Positions 18,511 through 26,874 of a stretch of 64,000 nt of DNA are shown piece after piece (positions within the stretch are counted from its first letter, which is position 1; each line of letters starts with the position of its first letter). Source of the DNA: Larkinella knui. GTDB lineage: Bacteria > Bacteroidota > Bacteroidia > Cytophagales > Spirosomataceae. Below the pieces are notes generated by a model. The model was not told the DNA's origin, ran no database searches, and was given only the letters and a program-made list of their open reading frames with translations. The DNA lies in contig NZ_RQJP01000003.1 in NCBI RefSeq assembly GCF_003858645.1, positions 310,001-374,000 of the forward strand, read 5' to 3'. The translations under genes and the position numbers were made by a program.

Positions 18511-18528
18511 GACTGGTCCTACAACCTG
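18501..18528. repeat. Perfect palindrome covering both stop codons of convergent genes
   Basis: Thirteen-base arms 18501-18513 and 18516-18528 are perfectly complementary with a 2-base centre. The arms contain the final Arg-Leu-stop codons of dusB (plus) and of the glycosyltransferase (minus), so both proteins end in -RL. No T run follows on either side, so it is not a textbook intrinsic terminator. Confidence 0.8.
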
Positions 18529-19331
18529 TCGAACGCCAGTTCCGGTCTGGTTTTCAGCTTTTCGTCGCCGTCGTGCAGTTCCTGAAGCTTCGAATATTTG
18601 ATAACCGGATAAACCGCCGATAATAAAGCCCAGACAAAACCGGGATACCCATCGAGTAGCCCACCTTTGAAAAAATAGATTTTCAGAAACGTAAACAGGA
18701 AGCGTAGTCCTTGCAGGGGGATATTGGCTTTCTTGTGCCGTAAGGCCATTTCTTCGGCACTTAGGGTAGTATACTGATTCATTTTCAGCACATAATCGTG
18801 TAGCGATCCGTAACTGTAATGAATCAAAAGGCCCGAAAGCTGGCCAATGGGCCCTTCCACCTGGACGGACTCATGAACGGGTACGGGCGTGATATGGCCT
18901 TTCCGCCGGTTGAATAGCCGCAAAACCGGTTGGCGGTTTTGGCCGCTATGCTGTAAAACCCGGCCCAGAAAAATCAGGTTTCGGGGCAGTGTATACCCGG
19001 CACAAATCGGTAAATCACTGATAAACAAGGCAGCAATTTCGTTGGCGAGTTGCTCGGATACGATTTCGTCGGCGTCGAGCACCAGCACCCAATCGTTTTT
19101 GGCCTGATTGACGGCATATTGTTTCTGAGACCCGAAGCCGTTAAACTTGCGGTAGATAACCCGGCAATTAAACTGTCTGGCAATGTGCAGGGTCGCATCG
19201 GTGCTTCCCGAATCGACAATGACAATCTCATCGGCCCACTCCGCTACGGACTCCAGTGCCTGTTTTAATGTTCTTTCGGCATTCAGCGTAATTACCACAA
19301 TGGAAATGGGCACTCTTCCGGGAATTTTCAT
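18519..19331 (-). CDS. Family 2 glycosyltransferase (WaaE/KdtX-like)
   Basis: A 270-residue GT-A glycosyltransferase with ISIVVITLNAERTLKQALES, the DxD-like nucleotide-sugar motif in WVLVLDADEIVSEQLA and a typical acceptor part (HESVQVEGPIGQLSG, YTTLSAEEMALR). It resembles LPS core beta-1,4-glucosyltransferases, which suggests envelope polysaccharide or LPS work at the inner membrane face. Its start overlaps the stop of the upstream glycosyltransferase by four bases (ATGA), so the pair is translationally coupled. Confidence 0.85.
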   Translation of the reverse strand: MKIPGRVPISIVVITLNAERTLKQALESVAEWADEIVIVDSGSTDATLHIARQFNCRVIYRKFNGFGSQKQYAVNQAKNDWVLVLDADEIVSEQLANEIAALFISDLPICAGYTLPRNLIFLGRVLQHSGQNRQPVLRLFNRRKGHITPVPVHESVQVEGPIGQLSGLLIHYSYGSLHDYVLKMNQYTTLSAEEMALRHKKANIPLQGLRFLFTFLKIYFFKGGLLDGYPGFVWALLSAVYPVIKYSKLQELHDGDEKLKTRPELAFDRL

Positions 19332-20290
19332 AATGGCTGTAATGAAATAGTTAGCTGATGATCAACTGATTGGCTGGAAATAACGGTTAATCCCTGACGA
19401 TAGCGCAAGCTTTCGCGACCGGGCGAGCCGCGCAGGATAAACCAGGCCAGCTGAGCAAAATGACTGCTTTTAAAGGCTTTTCTACCCACTTTCAACGTAT
19501 AAAAAAACTGAAGCGACACCTGTTTGAGTAGTGTCTCATTTTTACGGAAATAATAGAAAAGAGAAATGTAATATTCTTTTTCAATGAGCAGATTCTTCCG
19601 GGTGCTTCCTCCGCCCAAATGCCGGAACCGCACATCCGGAACCAGCATGGCTTTCCACTCCCGCTCCCGGAGCCGTCGGCACAGATCTTCTTCCTCACAG
19701 TATAGAAAATAGGCAGGATCAAATCCGCCAACCTGCCAGTAAGCCAGCGACCGCACAAAAAGAGCGCTACCGGTTACAACCGGCACCCGAACCGGTTCCC
19801 GGTATTTTTGCCAACGGGGCAGATAATCGGCCGGATTGAACCACCGGACCACGGCTTGACCCAGCAATTTTTCGCTTAACGTAGGAAAATAATTGAACGA
19901 CGGCTCATGGTCATTCGTCCGGTTTATCGCCTGGCCCGTACAGACGCCCACCGATTTATTTTCCTCCATAAACGCGTATAACCGGCTGCAAACATCATCC
20001 AGCAACTGGCAATCGTTATTCAAGAAAAAGTAGTACAGTGATGCGGGATCAACGTGCTGTAAACCCAGCATATTTCCCCCGGCAAAACCGAGATTAACCC
20101 GACTCCGTATCAACTTTAAAAACGGCAGTTTTGTCAACGAATACAAGCGGCCGAAATCCTCGGTTTGCGAACCATTATCCACAACAACAATCTCATAATC
20201 AGCGATCTGTGTCTGCTCCCGGATGGAGGCAATGCAATCCTGTGTATGTCCGCTGGAGTTGTAATTCAGAATAATAATGGACACTTTCAT
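19328..20290 (-). CDS. Family 2 glycosyltransferase (rhamnosyltransferase-like)
   Basis: A 320-residue GT2 enzyme: VSIIILNYNSSGHTQDCIAS at the N-terminus, VVDNGSQTEDF, NLGFAGGNMLG, the YFFLNNDCQL (DxD position) and FLYCEEEDLCRRLRERGW-like motif (here REREWKA) with acceptor-loop HLGGGSTRK. This class includes rhamnosyltransferases of O-antigen and exopolysaccharide synthesis; sugar specificity cannot be fixed from sequence. First gene of a coupled two-gene operon. Confidence 0.85.
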   Translation of the reverse strand: MKVSIIILNYNSSGHTQDCIASIREQTQIADYEIVVVDNGSQTEDFGRLYSLTKLPFLKLIRSRVNLGFAGGNMLGLQHVDPASLYYFFLNNDCQLLDDVCSRLYAFMEENKSVGVCTGQAINRTNDHEPSFNYFPTLSEKLLGQAVVRWFNPADYLPRWQKYREPVRVPVVTGSALFVRSLAYWQVGGFDPAYFLYCEEEDLCRRLREREWKAMLVPDVRFRHLGGGSTRKNLLIEKEYYISLFYYFRKNETLLKQVSLQFFYTLKVGRKAFKSSHFAQLAWFILRGSPGRESLRYRQGLTVISSQSVDHQLTISLQPL

Positions 20291-20556
20291 ACCCGGTCTG
20301 AGACAGATAAGTTTCTAGCTATACGCTGATTATTTTTATTGTTTTGTAGAGATGGGGCACTACTTGTCAGGACAGGAATCCAGCAATTAGCGTTGCATAC
20401 GGATACGTTAAAAATTCAAAAACCGTTGCGCCACAATGAATTACAGGTAGCAATGAAAACTCCATTCGGCGGTAATAGTTTCTATTCCAGCCATTTGGCC
20501 AGCAACTATTTAGTCACCGGTAGAACCAAAGGGCCTCGTCTGGTGGTTTTCGAAAT

Positions 20557-21480
20557 ATGACAAAACCATTTACCGAAAATTCTTTCCCTGCCACAGAACC
20601 CGTTTCGGCTCCCCAGTCGAAACGCCTGCTTCATGCCTGGTTACTTCTCATTCTGGTCGCTTTGATCTGGGGTACGTCATTCATTCTGATTAAACACAGC
20701 CTGGAATCTTTCTCACCAATGCAGGTCGGAACGGGGCGCATTTTTCTGGCTTTTCTCTTTTTCCTGCCGTATCTGGTCGTTCGGGGAAAACAGTTTCCGC
20801 GCAGCCGCTGGCTTCCGCTACTGGGTTCGGGGCTGCTCGGCTACCTGATTCCCGCCATTCTGTTTGCCACCGCCGGTGCGCACCTGAACAGTTCACTGGC
20901 CGGGACGCTCAACGCGCTCAGTCCGCTGTTTACGTTTCTGATCGGCGTACTGTTGTTCGGTAAACGGGCCAAACTCTTGCAGGTCAGCGGTATTCTGCTG
21001 GGGTTTGCCGGATCGGTTTTCCTCGTATTTTTTAGCGCCACAGGGTCATTTTCCTACAATGGCTACGCGTTTTTAATTGTTTTGGCCACGCTTTGTTACG
21101 GTTTCAACATCAATATTGTAGCCCGGTATCTGACCGATTTACCGGCGTTATTATCGACGGCATCCACATTTGCCATGGTCGGCCCCCTGGCGTTGCTCGG
21201 TCTGGCAACCACTGATTTTCCGACGCGGGCCGTTGCGCCGGGCTCCACCCCTGCCCTGCTGATGCTGATCACCCTCGGTATGGTTGGCTCCGGTTTTGCC
21301 ACGATCCTGTTTAATCGGATAATTCAATTAACTTCCGGTGTTTTTGCCTCCACGGTGACGTATTTAATCCCGGTCGTTGCCGTAATTTGGGGGCTTTTCG
21401 ACGGCGAACCGCTCCACTGGCCGCAGGTTGCCGGTATGGGAATCTGTTTGCTGGGTGTCTATTTAATCAACAAAAAATAA
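20557..21480 (+). CDS. DMT-superfamily (EamA) transporter
   Basis: A 307-residue inner-membrane protein with ten predicted membrane segments in two EamA repeats (about residues 28-155 and 168-305). Signature pieces are LVALIWGTSFILIKHSLESFSP at the start of repeat one and VTYLIPVVAVIWGLFDGEPLHW at the end of repeat two. Relatives export amino acids, nucleobases or metabolites; the substrate is not deducible. The 266 bases upstream hold no convincing gene. Confidence 0.87.
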   Translation: MTKPFTENSFPATEPVSAPQSKRLLHAWLLLILVALIWGTSFILIKHSLESFSPMQVGTGRIFLAFLFFLPYLVVRGKQFPRSRWLPLLGSGLLGYLIPAILFATAGAHLNSSLAGTLNALSPLFTFLIGVLLFGKRAKLLQVSGILLGFAGSVFLVFFSATGSFSYNGYAFLIVLATLCYGFNINIVARYLTDLPALLSTASTFAMVGPLALLGLATTDFPTRAVAPGSTPALLMLITLGMVGSGFATILFNRIIQLTSGVFASTVTYLIPVVAVIWGLFDGEPLHWPQVAGMGICLLGVYLINKK

Positions 21481-21509
21481 CTGAGCCTTAACCCCTAACC
21501 TCCTTGTCC

Positions 21510-22010
21510 ATGTTCCGCACTTCCGTAAACGATCAGGAATCGTTTGAAATCGATTTTTCCAGTGATCAACCGGTTTTGAACGGCCAGCCTTTCCAGTGGG
21601 ATCTGGTTCGTCTCAACGACCGGATGTTTCATATCCTGCATAACAATCATTCGTATACCGCTGAACTTCTGGACCTCGACGCCAGGGAGAAAACCGCTAC
21701 CCTAAAAATCAACCAGTCGGTTTACGCAGTTAAACTACAGGATCGCTTCGATTTGCTGCTGGAACAAATGGGCATGAGCGCGGCCAGTCTGACCAAAATC
21801 AACGACATTAAAGCGCCTATGCCGGGCCTGATTCTAAGCCTGAGCGTTCAACCCGGCGATGCGGTCCGTAAAGGGGATACGGTGTTGATTCTGGAAGCGA
21901 TGAAGATGGAAAATGTCATCAAATCCCCCGCCGACGGCACCATAAAATCCGTCCGCATCAGCCGGGGGCAAACCGTCGAAAAAAACCAGGTATTAGTGGA
22001 ATTTAGTTAA
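21510..22010 (+). CDS. Biotin carboxyl carrier (biotin/lipoyl-attachment) protein
   Basis: A 166-residue protein whose C-terminal 75 residues form a biotinyl domain with the attachment motif EAMKM; the lysine is at about residue 132. The first 90 residues are a lead domain seen in carriers of acyl-CoA carboxylases of the propionyl/methylcrotonyl type. An upstream TTG two codons earlier (21504) is possible; ATG 21510 is preferred. It follows the transporter by 29 bases. No carboxylase subunits are adjacent, so the enzyme it serves is unknown. Confidence 0.85.
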   Translation: MFRTSVNDQESFEIDFSSDQPVLNGQPFQWDLVRLNDRMFHILHNNHSYTAELLDLDAREKTATLKINQSVYAVKLQDRFDLLLEQMGMSAASLTKINDIKAPMPGLILSLSVQPGDAVRKGDTVLILEAMKMENVIKSPADGTIKSVRISRGQTVEKNQVLVEFS

Positions 22011-22017
22011 GCGTTAC

Positions 22018-22100
22018 CCGGCAAGAGTTAAACGCTGGTGACGCCTTCTGACACGTCAGGGCCTTTTTAAGTCTTCAGGCATAACTCCTAACGTTTAACT
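22018..22100. repeat. Imperfect palindromic intergenic repeat with GACGC tip, before pyrH
   Basis: GTTAAACG at 22028-22035 faces CGTTTAAC at 22092-22099, with further related words (AGAGTTAAACGC, AACTCCTAACG) on each side. GACGCCTTC at 22040-22048 is shared with the tip of the palindrome between susC and susD. The repeat ends just before the pyrH promoter box. Confidence 0.5.
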
Positions 22101-22105
22101 TTTAC

Positions 22106-22113
22106 TATCTTTG
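22106..22113 (+). promoter_or_regulatory. pyrH promoter, -7 box TATCTTTG
   Basis: TATCTTTG is an exact TAnnTTTG match, 17 bases before the pyrH ATG at 22131. The leader would be about 12 bases. No convincing -33 TTG is seen. Confidence 0.6.
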
Positions 22114-22130
22114 TCGCCAAACTTTCCTTC

Positions 22131-22847
22131 ATGACTCAACTCAAATATAAACGCATTCTGCTTAAGCTTAGCGGAGAAGCCCTAAGCGGAGAAAAAGGGT
22201 ACGGTATTGATCCGGCGGTTTTGGAAGCCTACAGTCTGGAAATCAAGCAGGTTGTTCAAATGGGTGTTCAGGTTGCCATCGTCATCGGCGGGGGCAATAT
22301 TTTCCGGGGAATCCAGGGTGAACGCAGCGGTATGGACCGGGTTCAGGGCGATTACATGGGCATGCTGGCCACGGTGATCAACGCCATGGCCATTCAGAGT
22401 TCCCTCGAACAACACGGTTTGTATACGCGCGTGATGTCGGCCATCAAAATGGAACAGGTCTGCGAGCCATATGTGCGCCGTCGGGCTGTCCGTCACCTTG
22501 AAAAAGGCCGTATTGTCATTTTTGGAGCCGGAACCGGGAATCCCTACTTCACCACCGATACGACAGCCAGCCTGCGGGCCATCGAAGTTGAAGCGGATGT
22601 GGTATTGAAAGGCACCCGTGTCGACGGCGTTTATACCGCCGATCCGTTCAAAGACAAAACCGCCACCCGGTATACCACCATTTCATTTCAGGACGTTTAC
22701 GAAAAGAAACTGAATGTGATGGACCTGACGGCTTTTACATTATGCAAAGAAAACAACCTGCCGATTATCGTTTTCGATATGAATAAATCAGGCAATCTGA
22801 TTCGGCTGGTCGAAGGCGATGACATTGGTACACTGATCACCGGATAA
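22131..22847 (+). CDS. pyrH: UMP kinase
   Basis: Phosphorylates UMP to UDP in pyrimidine nucleotide synthesis. The 238-residue protein is a hexameric-type bacterial UMP kinase of the amino acid kinase fold: [50 protein letters not shown] and [18 protein letters not shown] are all present. It is followed by frr after a palindromic repeat, the standard pyrH-frr order. Firm. Confidence 0.97.
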   Translation: MTQLKYKRILLKLSGEALSGEKGYGIDPAVLEAYSLEIKQVVQMGVQVAIVIGGGNIFRGIQGERSGMDRVQGDYMGMLATVINAMAIQSSLEQHGLYTRVMSAIKMEQVCEPYVRRRAVRHLEKGRIVIFGAGTGNPYFTTDTTASLRAIEVEADVVLKGTRVDGVYTADPFKDKTATRYTTISFQDVYEKKLNVMDLTAFTLCKENNLPIIVFDMNKSGNLIRLVEGDDIGTLITG

Positions 22848-22857
22848 ATTTTTGACA

Positions 22858-22930
22858 AAATGATGAATGATGGACGATGAATAGAATCGGTGCAAAAATT
22901 CATCGTTCATCATTCCTAATTCATCATTAT
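22858..22930. repeat. ATGATGAAT-word palindrome between pyrH and frr (copy 1 of 3)
   Basis: Left arm 22858-22882 and right arm from 22898 to about 22930 are imperfectly complementary, made of the words ATGATGAAT, GGACGATGAAT and their complements. Related elements lie at 47782-47859 and 48985-49068. It sits inside the pyrH-frr transcription unit, 11 bases before the frr start. Confidence 0.8.
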
Positions 22931-22940
22931 TTTTAAATCA

Positions 22941-23501
22941 ATGGAAGAGATTGAGCTTTATCTCGAAGACGCCCGGGATACGATGGAAAAGGCGTTGAAG
23001 CATTTGAACATCGAGTTATCCAAAATTCGGGCGGGCAAGGCGTCACCCTCCATGCTGGACGGCCTTCAGGTGGAGTATTACGGCATGAATTCTCCCATTC
23101 ACAATGTCGCTTCGGTCACCACACCTGATGCGCGAACCATCGCCATCAAGCCTTTCGAAAGGAAAATGATCAGCGAAATTGAGAAAGCCATCCGGAACAG
23201 CAATCTGGGATTATCGCCAACCAACGACGGCGAAAACATCCGTCTCAATATTCCGGCTTTAACGGAAGAACGACGCCGGGACCTGGTTAAAAAAGTCAAA
23301 GCTGAAATTGAAGTTGCCAAAGTTAACATCCGCAACATCCGAAAAGATACCAACGACGGCATCCGTAAACTGACGAAAGAAGGCGTTTCGGAAGATGAAG
23401 TGAAGAAGGGCGAAGAACGCGTTCAGAAACTTACTGACAGCCACATCGCCAAAATCGATGAAATTTTTGCCGCAAAGGAAAAAGACATTATGGTGGTTTA
23501 G
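22941..23501 (+). CDS. frr: Ribosome recycling factor
   Basis: Splits the post-termination ribosome together with EF-G. The 186-residue protein has the normal length and motifs: LNIELSKIRAGKASPSMLDG (start of the long helical arm), VTTPDARTIAIKPFE, IRNSNLGLSPTNDGENIRLNIP (cut) and LVKKVKAEIEVAKVNIRNIR with the closing IDEIFAAKEKDIM. The transcript from pyrH probably continues through it. Firm. Confidence 0.97.
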   Translation: MEEIELYLEDARDTMEKALKHLNIELSKIRAGKASPSMLDGLQVEYYGMNSPIHNVASVTTPDARTIAIKPFERKMISEIEKAIRNSNLGLSPTNDGENIRLNIPALTEERRRDLVKKVKAEIEVAKVNIRNIRKDTNDGIRKLTKEGVSEDEVKKGEERVQKLTDSHIAKIDEIFAAKEKDIMVV

Positions 23502-23514
23502 ATACCTTAAATAC

Positions 23515-23584
23515 AAACACCGAACGGCTGAACATTACCTGTAAACTTCAACTTTTGCAGGTAACGTCCAGCCGTTCGGTGTTT
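23515..23584. repeat. Nested palindrome behind frr
   Basis: Outer 16-base arms (AAACACCGAACGGCTG and its complement) enclose an inner pair TTACCTG/CAGGTAA. No T run follows on either strand, so it belongs with the word-type palindromes of this window more than with plain terminators, though it may still stop transcription between the convergent genes. Confidence 0.7.
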
Positions 23585-23591
23585 AGAAGCA

Positions 23592-23792
23592 TTACCTCGC
23601 TTCTTTTGATTCCACCGGCCCGGAATCGTCCTCTTTTCCTTCAACCAGTTCAGTCCTGATTCCAGTATCGTTATACCGGTCTTTCTGCGTAGAGAAAATG
23701 GGGCCTGCTCCGCCAATACCGATGCCCATCAAAGCGAGCAGAATAAGCACACCCAAGCCCGCCAGCTTTAGCAGCTTTTTAAGTTTTTTCAT
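23592..23792 (-). CDS. Small single-span membrane protein, unknown
   Basis: A 66-residue reading frame with a basic N-terminus (MKKLKKLLK), one hydrophobic glycine-rich segment (about 11-32) and an acidic C-terminal tail. Composition and topology fit a small membrane protein; there is no motif to name it. It is co-directional with the gene at 23888. Confidence 0.5.
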   Translation of the reverse strand: MKKLKKLLKLAGLGVLILLALMGIGIGGAGPIFSTQKDRYNDTGIRTELVEGKEDDSGPVESKEAR

Positions 23793-23887
23793 ACCAAAAT
23801 ATCTGATAACCGGCTGTCGATCAACAGCCTGATGACTTTTTAAGATAGTTTAAAGAAGACTGATGGTGTCCATCAGTGGAGGTGTAA

Positions 23888-24289
23888 CTAGACCCGGCAG
23901 AAAGCCACGGCATCCTCGTCGGAGCTTTGGGGAATGGTCTTGACAGGAAGAAAGTTGCAAGCCGGTTTACGGGCAACTACCGGCTTTGAAAAAGTCCTGA
24001 ATTTCGTTTTTTCGAGTTGATTGAACACGATTAAAACGGGCACCTGATTTAAAAATGGAGCTCGAAAGACAGCCTTTTTTACGGTTACCTTTCGGCGGTA
24101 TTTGAAACGGAAAGGTTTCGTAGAAGTTACCGGCCGGGTTGAAGCGACGGACTCAATCCGTATCGGCCATTGCCTGAACGCGGAATCGCCAAAACTCCCC
24201 CAAAGCAGAAACAGCCCGCAAAACAGCGTTACGAACAGTACCCATTCTGCCAGCCGATCCCGGTAGTTCATTTTCTGAAAATCAACCAT
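23888..24289 (-). CDS. Hypothetical membrane-anchored protein
   Basis: A 133-residue protein with one membrane segment near residues 15-32 (WVLFVTLFCGLFLLWGSFG) and a strongly basic exported part containing RFKYRRKVTVKK. I do not recognise it. The second Met (MNYRDR) six codons in is an alternative start. It lies divergent from the receptor at 24450, with 160 bases between. Confidence 0.5.
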   Translation of the reverse strand: MVDFQKMNYRDRLAEWVLFVTLFCGLFLLWGSFGDSAFRQWPIRIESVASTRPVTSTKPFRFKYRRKVTVKKAVFRAPFLNQVPVLIVFNQLEKTKFRTFSKPVVARKPACNFLPVKTIPQSSDEDAVAFCRV

Positions 24290-24449
24290 TTCGCCCGCAA
24301 GTTAGGTTAATTTTTAATGGCAGCACCGGTTTTAACCCCTGATTGTTCCCGCAGCCGAATGTTAGCCAACTAGTTCAAAACAATCCTGCTATATTGCAAA
24401 TCTTTCATTTGTTGCTATCTTGTATCAAGATCTAAACCCGTTCTGATTT

Positions 24450-26864
24450 GTGACCTTTTTACGCCTTTCAACCCACCTCATCGCGCTTGGATTCGCTATT
24501 TTCTGCAGTGCCACTGGCGCACTCGCCCAGTCTACGCTTTCCCGGGTCATTTCCGGGTATATTCGCGAAGCCGGCACCAACAAACCCATCAGCGGTGCCT
24601 CCGTATTTGTTCAGGAAACCCGCCGGGGAGCCATCACCGACCGCGAAGGATTTTATAACCTCACCGTTGCCAGTGGCACCTACACCCTGTCAATTTCGCA
24701 CCTGGGCTACATCCGTTTTGAGCAAAAGGTTACCGTCCCTCCCAATCGCAACCTGAACAACATCAGCCTGTTACCCGATACCCAACTCTTGAATGAAGTA
24801 ACGGTAAAAACGGAATCGACGGATCGGAATGTCAAAAAAGTCGAGATGGGCGTCACGCAGTTACCCATTCAAAGCATCATCAAAATGCCGGCTCTGATGG
24901 GCGAAGTCGATATTGTGCGGAGTTTGCTGCTCTTACCGGGCGTAACCACCGTGGGCGAAGGCGCCACCGGGCTCAATGTTCGGGGAGGCAGTGTGGATCA
25001 GAATCTGGTGCTGCTAGACGATGCGCCCATCTACAATTCATCGCATTTGATGGGGTTTTTCTCGGTATTCAATCCCGACGCGATTCGCGATGTGACCCTG
25101 CAAAAAGGCAGTCTGCCCGCCCGGTATGGCGGGCGAACGTCGGCCGTTCTCGACGTGCGGACCAAAGAACCTGATCCCGAAAAATTGCGGATCAGCGGTG
25201 GGGTTGGACTGATCTCGAACCGGCTGGGAATCGAAGGTCCCCTTGCCGGTCGAAAGCTTACGTTTTTTGCCGATACGCGCCTGGCGATCAATAACTTTCT
25301 TTTCAAACTCGGGCCGGCCGGAATTCGGGATGTGAAAGCCAGCTTCTATGATGTTACTGCGAAGCTAAAATACCTGCCTAACGAACGCAATACCGTCTAT
25401 CTGTCGACCTACGTCAGTGACGACCACTTGCTGCTGCCTTCAGATTCCCTGTTGTCGGTCGATGTGTCTTCCACGCAAACGGGCTTCGATTACCAGACCG
25501 CCAATGGTTCACTGAAATGGATACATACCTTCAACAACCGCCTGATTATGAACCTGTCCGCCGTAGTTTCGCGCTACCGGTCGGCCACCAGCGTACCCGA
25601 CACGAGCAACGAATTCCGGTTGCAATCGGAATTGTTATCGAAAATTGGCAAGCTTGAATTCAATTATCAAACCGATCGCCACCACTGGTCCTTTGGTCTT
25701 CAGGCCACCCATTACCAGTTGTTACCCAACACCCTGACGCCCGGTCCGGTATCCAACGTCCAACCGGTTCATCTGCCTGCCGAACAGGGTCTGGAAGCCG
25801 GTATCTATGCCGAAGATGAAATCAATTTGAATGAAAAAACGTCGCTTATTGCCGGATTACGGTATTCGCATTTCCTATTCCTCGGCCCAACCGAAGTACG
25901 TACTTACGCACCCAATGGCCCGCGTCGACCCGAAACACTGGCCAGTCAGGAGCTGGTGGCACGGGGATCGGTTGCGCAACACTACGGCGGTTTTGAACCG
26001 CGTCTCGCCCTGCGCTGGGCCCTGCAATCGGATCGTTCGCTGAAATTTTCATATACCCGAACCCGCCAGTATCTACAGCTGATCTCGAACACGACGGCGG
26101 CATTGCCCACCTCGCGCTGGAAAATGAGTGATAACCACATTCGCCCCCAGGTGGCCGATCAACTGTCGGCGGGTTATTTTCGCAATTATCACAACGACAC
26201 GTACGAGGTTTCCACCGAGGTTTATTATCGCCGAAGCCAGCATGCGATCGACTACCGCGACGGGGCCAAACTCCTGCTGAATCCAACCCCCGAAATCGAT
26301 CTGGTGCAGGGCCGGGGCCGGGCGTACGGCGTGGAGTTGATGTTAAAAAAGAACAAGGGTTTTCTGACGGGCTGGGCCAGTTATGCCTACACGCGAACCC
26401 AACTGCTGATCGACGGCCCGTACGTCGGTGAGCGGATCAATAACGGCCTATGGTATCCCGCCAATTTTGACAAACCGCACGCGGTAAACGTGCTGGCAAT
26501 CTACCGGCCATCGCTCAAGTTTACATTTTCGGCCAATTACACCTACAGCACGGGCAGGCCGGTGACGGTCCCTTACGCCAAAGCCCGGGTTAATAATCTG
26601 ATCACCCTACCGGTTTACCTCGACCGCAACCAGCAGCGCATTCCGGATTATCACCGGCTGGACATTTCGCTTACGTGGGAAAAAAATCCGGCTCGAAAAA
26701 CGCACTACTGGTATAGCTGGACCTTCTCGGTATACAACCTTTACGCCCGAAAAAACGCCTATTCCGTGTTCTATCGGTTTAGCAGCTACTCCGCCGGTGA
26801 CGCCAATAAGTTATCCATTTTTGGGTCCGCGATTCCGTCACTGACCTACAATTTCAAGTTATAA
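24450..26864 (+). CDS. TonB-dependent receptor with carboxypeptidase-like front domain
   Basis: An 804-residue outer-membrane receptor. After the signal peptide (to about residue 26) come a CarboxypepD_reg-like sandwich (about 30-110: ISGYIREAGTNKPISGASV), a plug domain (about 130-245: LLLPGVTTVGEGATGLNVRGG) and the beta-barrel. It begins with GTG. The downstream DUF4249 lipoprotein starts 10 bases after its stop, a pairing that recurs in Cytophagales and suggests a receptor with a surface partner. The ligand is unknown. Confidence 0.88.
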   Translation: MTFLRLSTHLIALGFAIFCSATGALAQSTLSRVISGYIREAGTNKPISGASVFVQETRRGAITDREGFYNLTVASGTYTLSISHLGYIRFEQKVTVPPNRNLNNISLLPDTQLLNEVTVKTESTDRNVKKVEMGVTQLPIQSIIKMPALMGEVDIVRSLLLLPGVTTVGEGATGLNVRGGSVDQNLVLLDDAPIYNSSHLMGFFSVFNPDAIRDVTLQKGSLPARYGGRTSAVLDVRTKEPDPEKLRISGGVGLISNRLGIEGPLAGRKLTFFADTRLAINNFLFKLGPAGIRDVKASFYDVTAKLKYLPNERNTVYLSTYVSDDHLLLPSDSLLSVDVSSTQTGFDYQTANGSLKWIHTFNNRLIMNLSAVVSRYRSATSVPDTSNEFRLQSELLSKIGKLEFNYQTDRHHWSFGLQATHYQLLPNTLTPGPVSNVQPVHLPAEQGLEAGIYAEDEINLNEKTSLIAGLRYSHFLFLGPTEVRTYAPNGPRRPETLASQELVARGSVAQHYGGFEPRLALRWALQSDRSLKFSYTRTRQYLQLISNTTAALPTSRWKMSDNHIRPQVADQLSAGYFRNYHNDTYEVSTEVYYRRSQHAIDYRDGAKLLLNPTPEIDLVQGRGRAYGVELMLKKNKGFLTGWASYAYTRTQLLIDGPYVGERINNGLWYPANFDKPHAVNVLAIYRPSLKFTFSANYTYSTGRPVTVPYAKARVNNLITLPVYLDRNQQRIPDYHRLDISLTWEKNPARKTHYWYSWTFSVYNLYARKNAYSVFYRFSSYSAGDANKLSIFGSAIPSLTYNFKL

Positions 26865-26874
26865 CTACGACCGG

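Noticed and set aside
20291-20556. Hidden tRNA or small RNA in the gap before the transporter
   Set aside because: No cloverleaf, CCA end or strong hairpin with a T run could be found by eye.
20339-20560. 73-codon frame overlapping the start of the DMT transporter by four bases
   Set aside because: It needs a TTG start, has no family resemblance, signal or domain, and its composition looks like random translation of intergenic DNA; the ATGA overlap alone is weak support.
22858-22930. Palindrome between pyrH and frr as a rho-independent terminator
   Set aside because: The stem is AT-rich and imperfect and frr follows in 11 bases without a clear promoter of its own; it fits the repeat class better.
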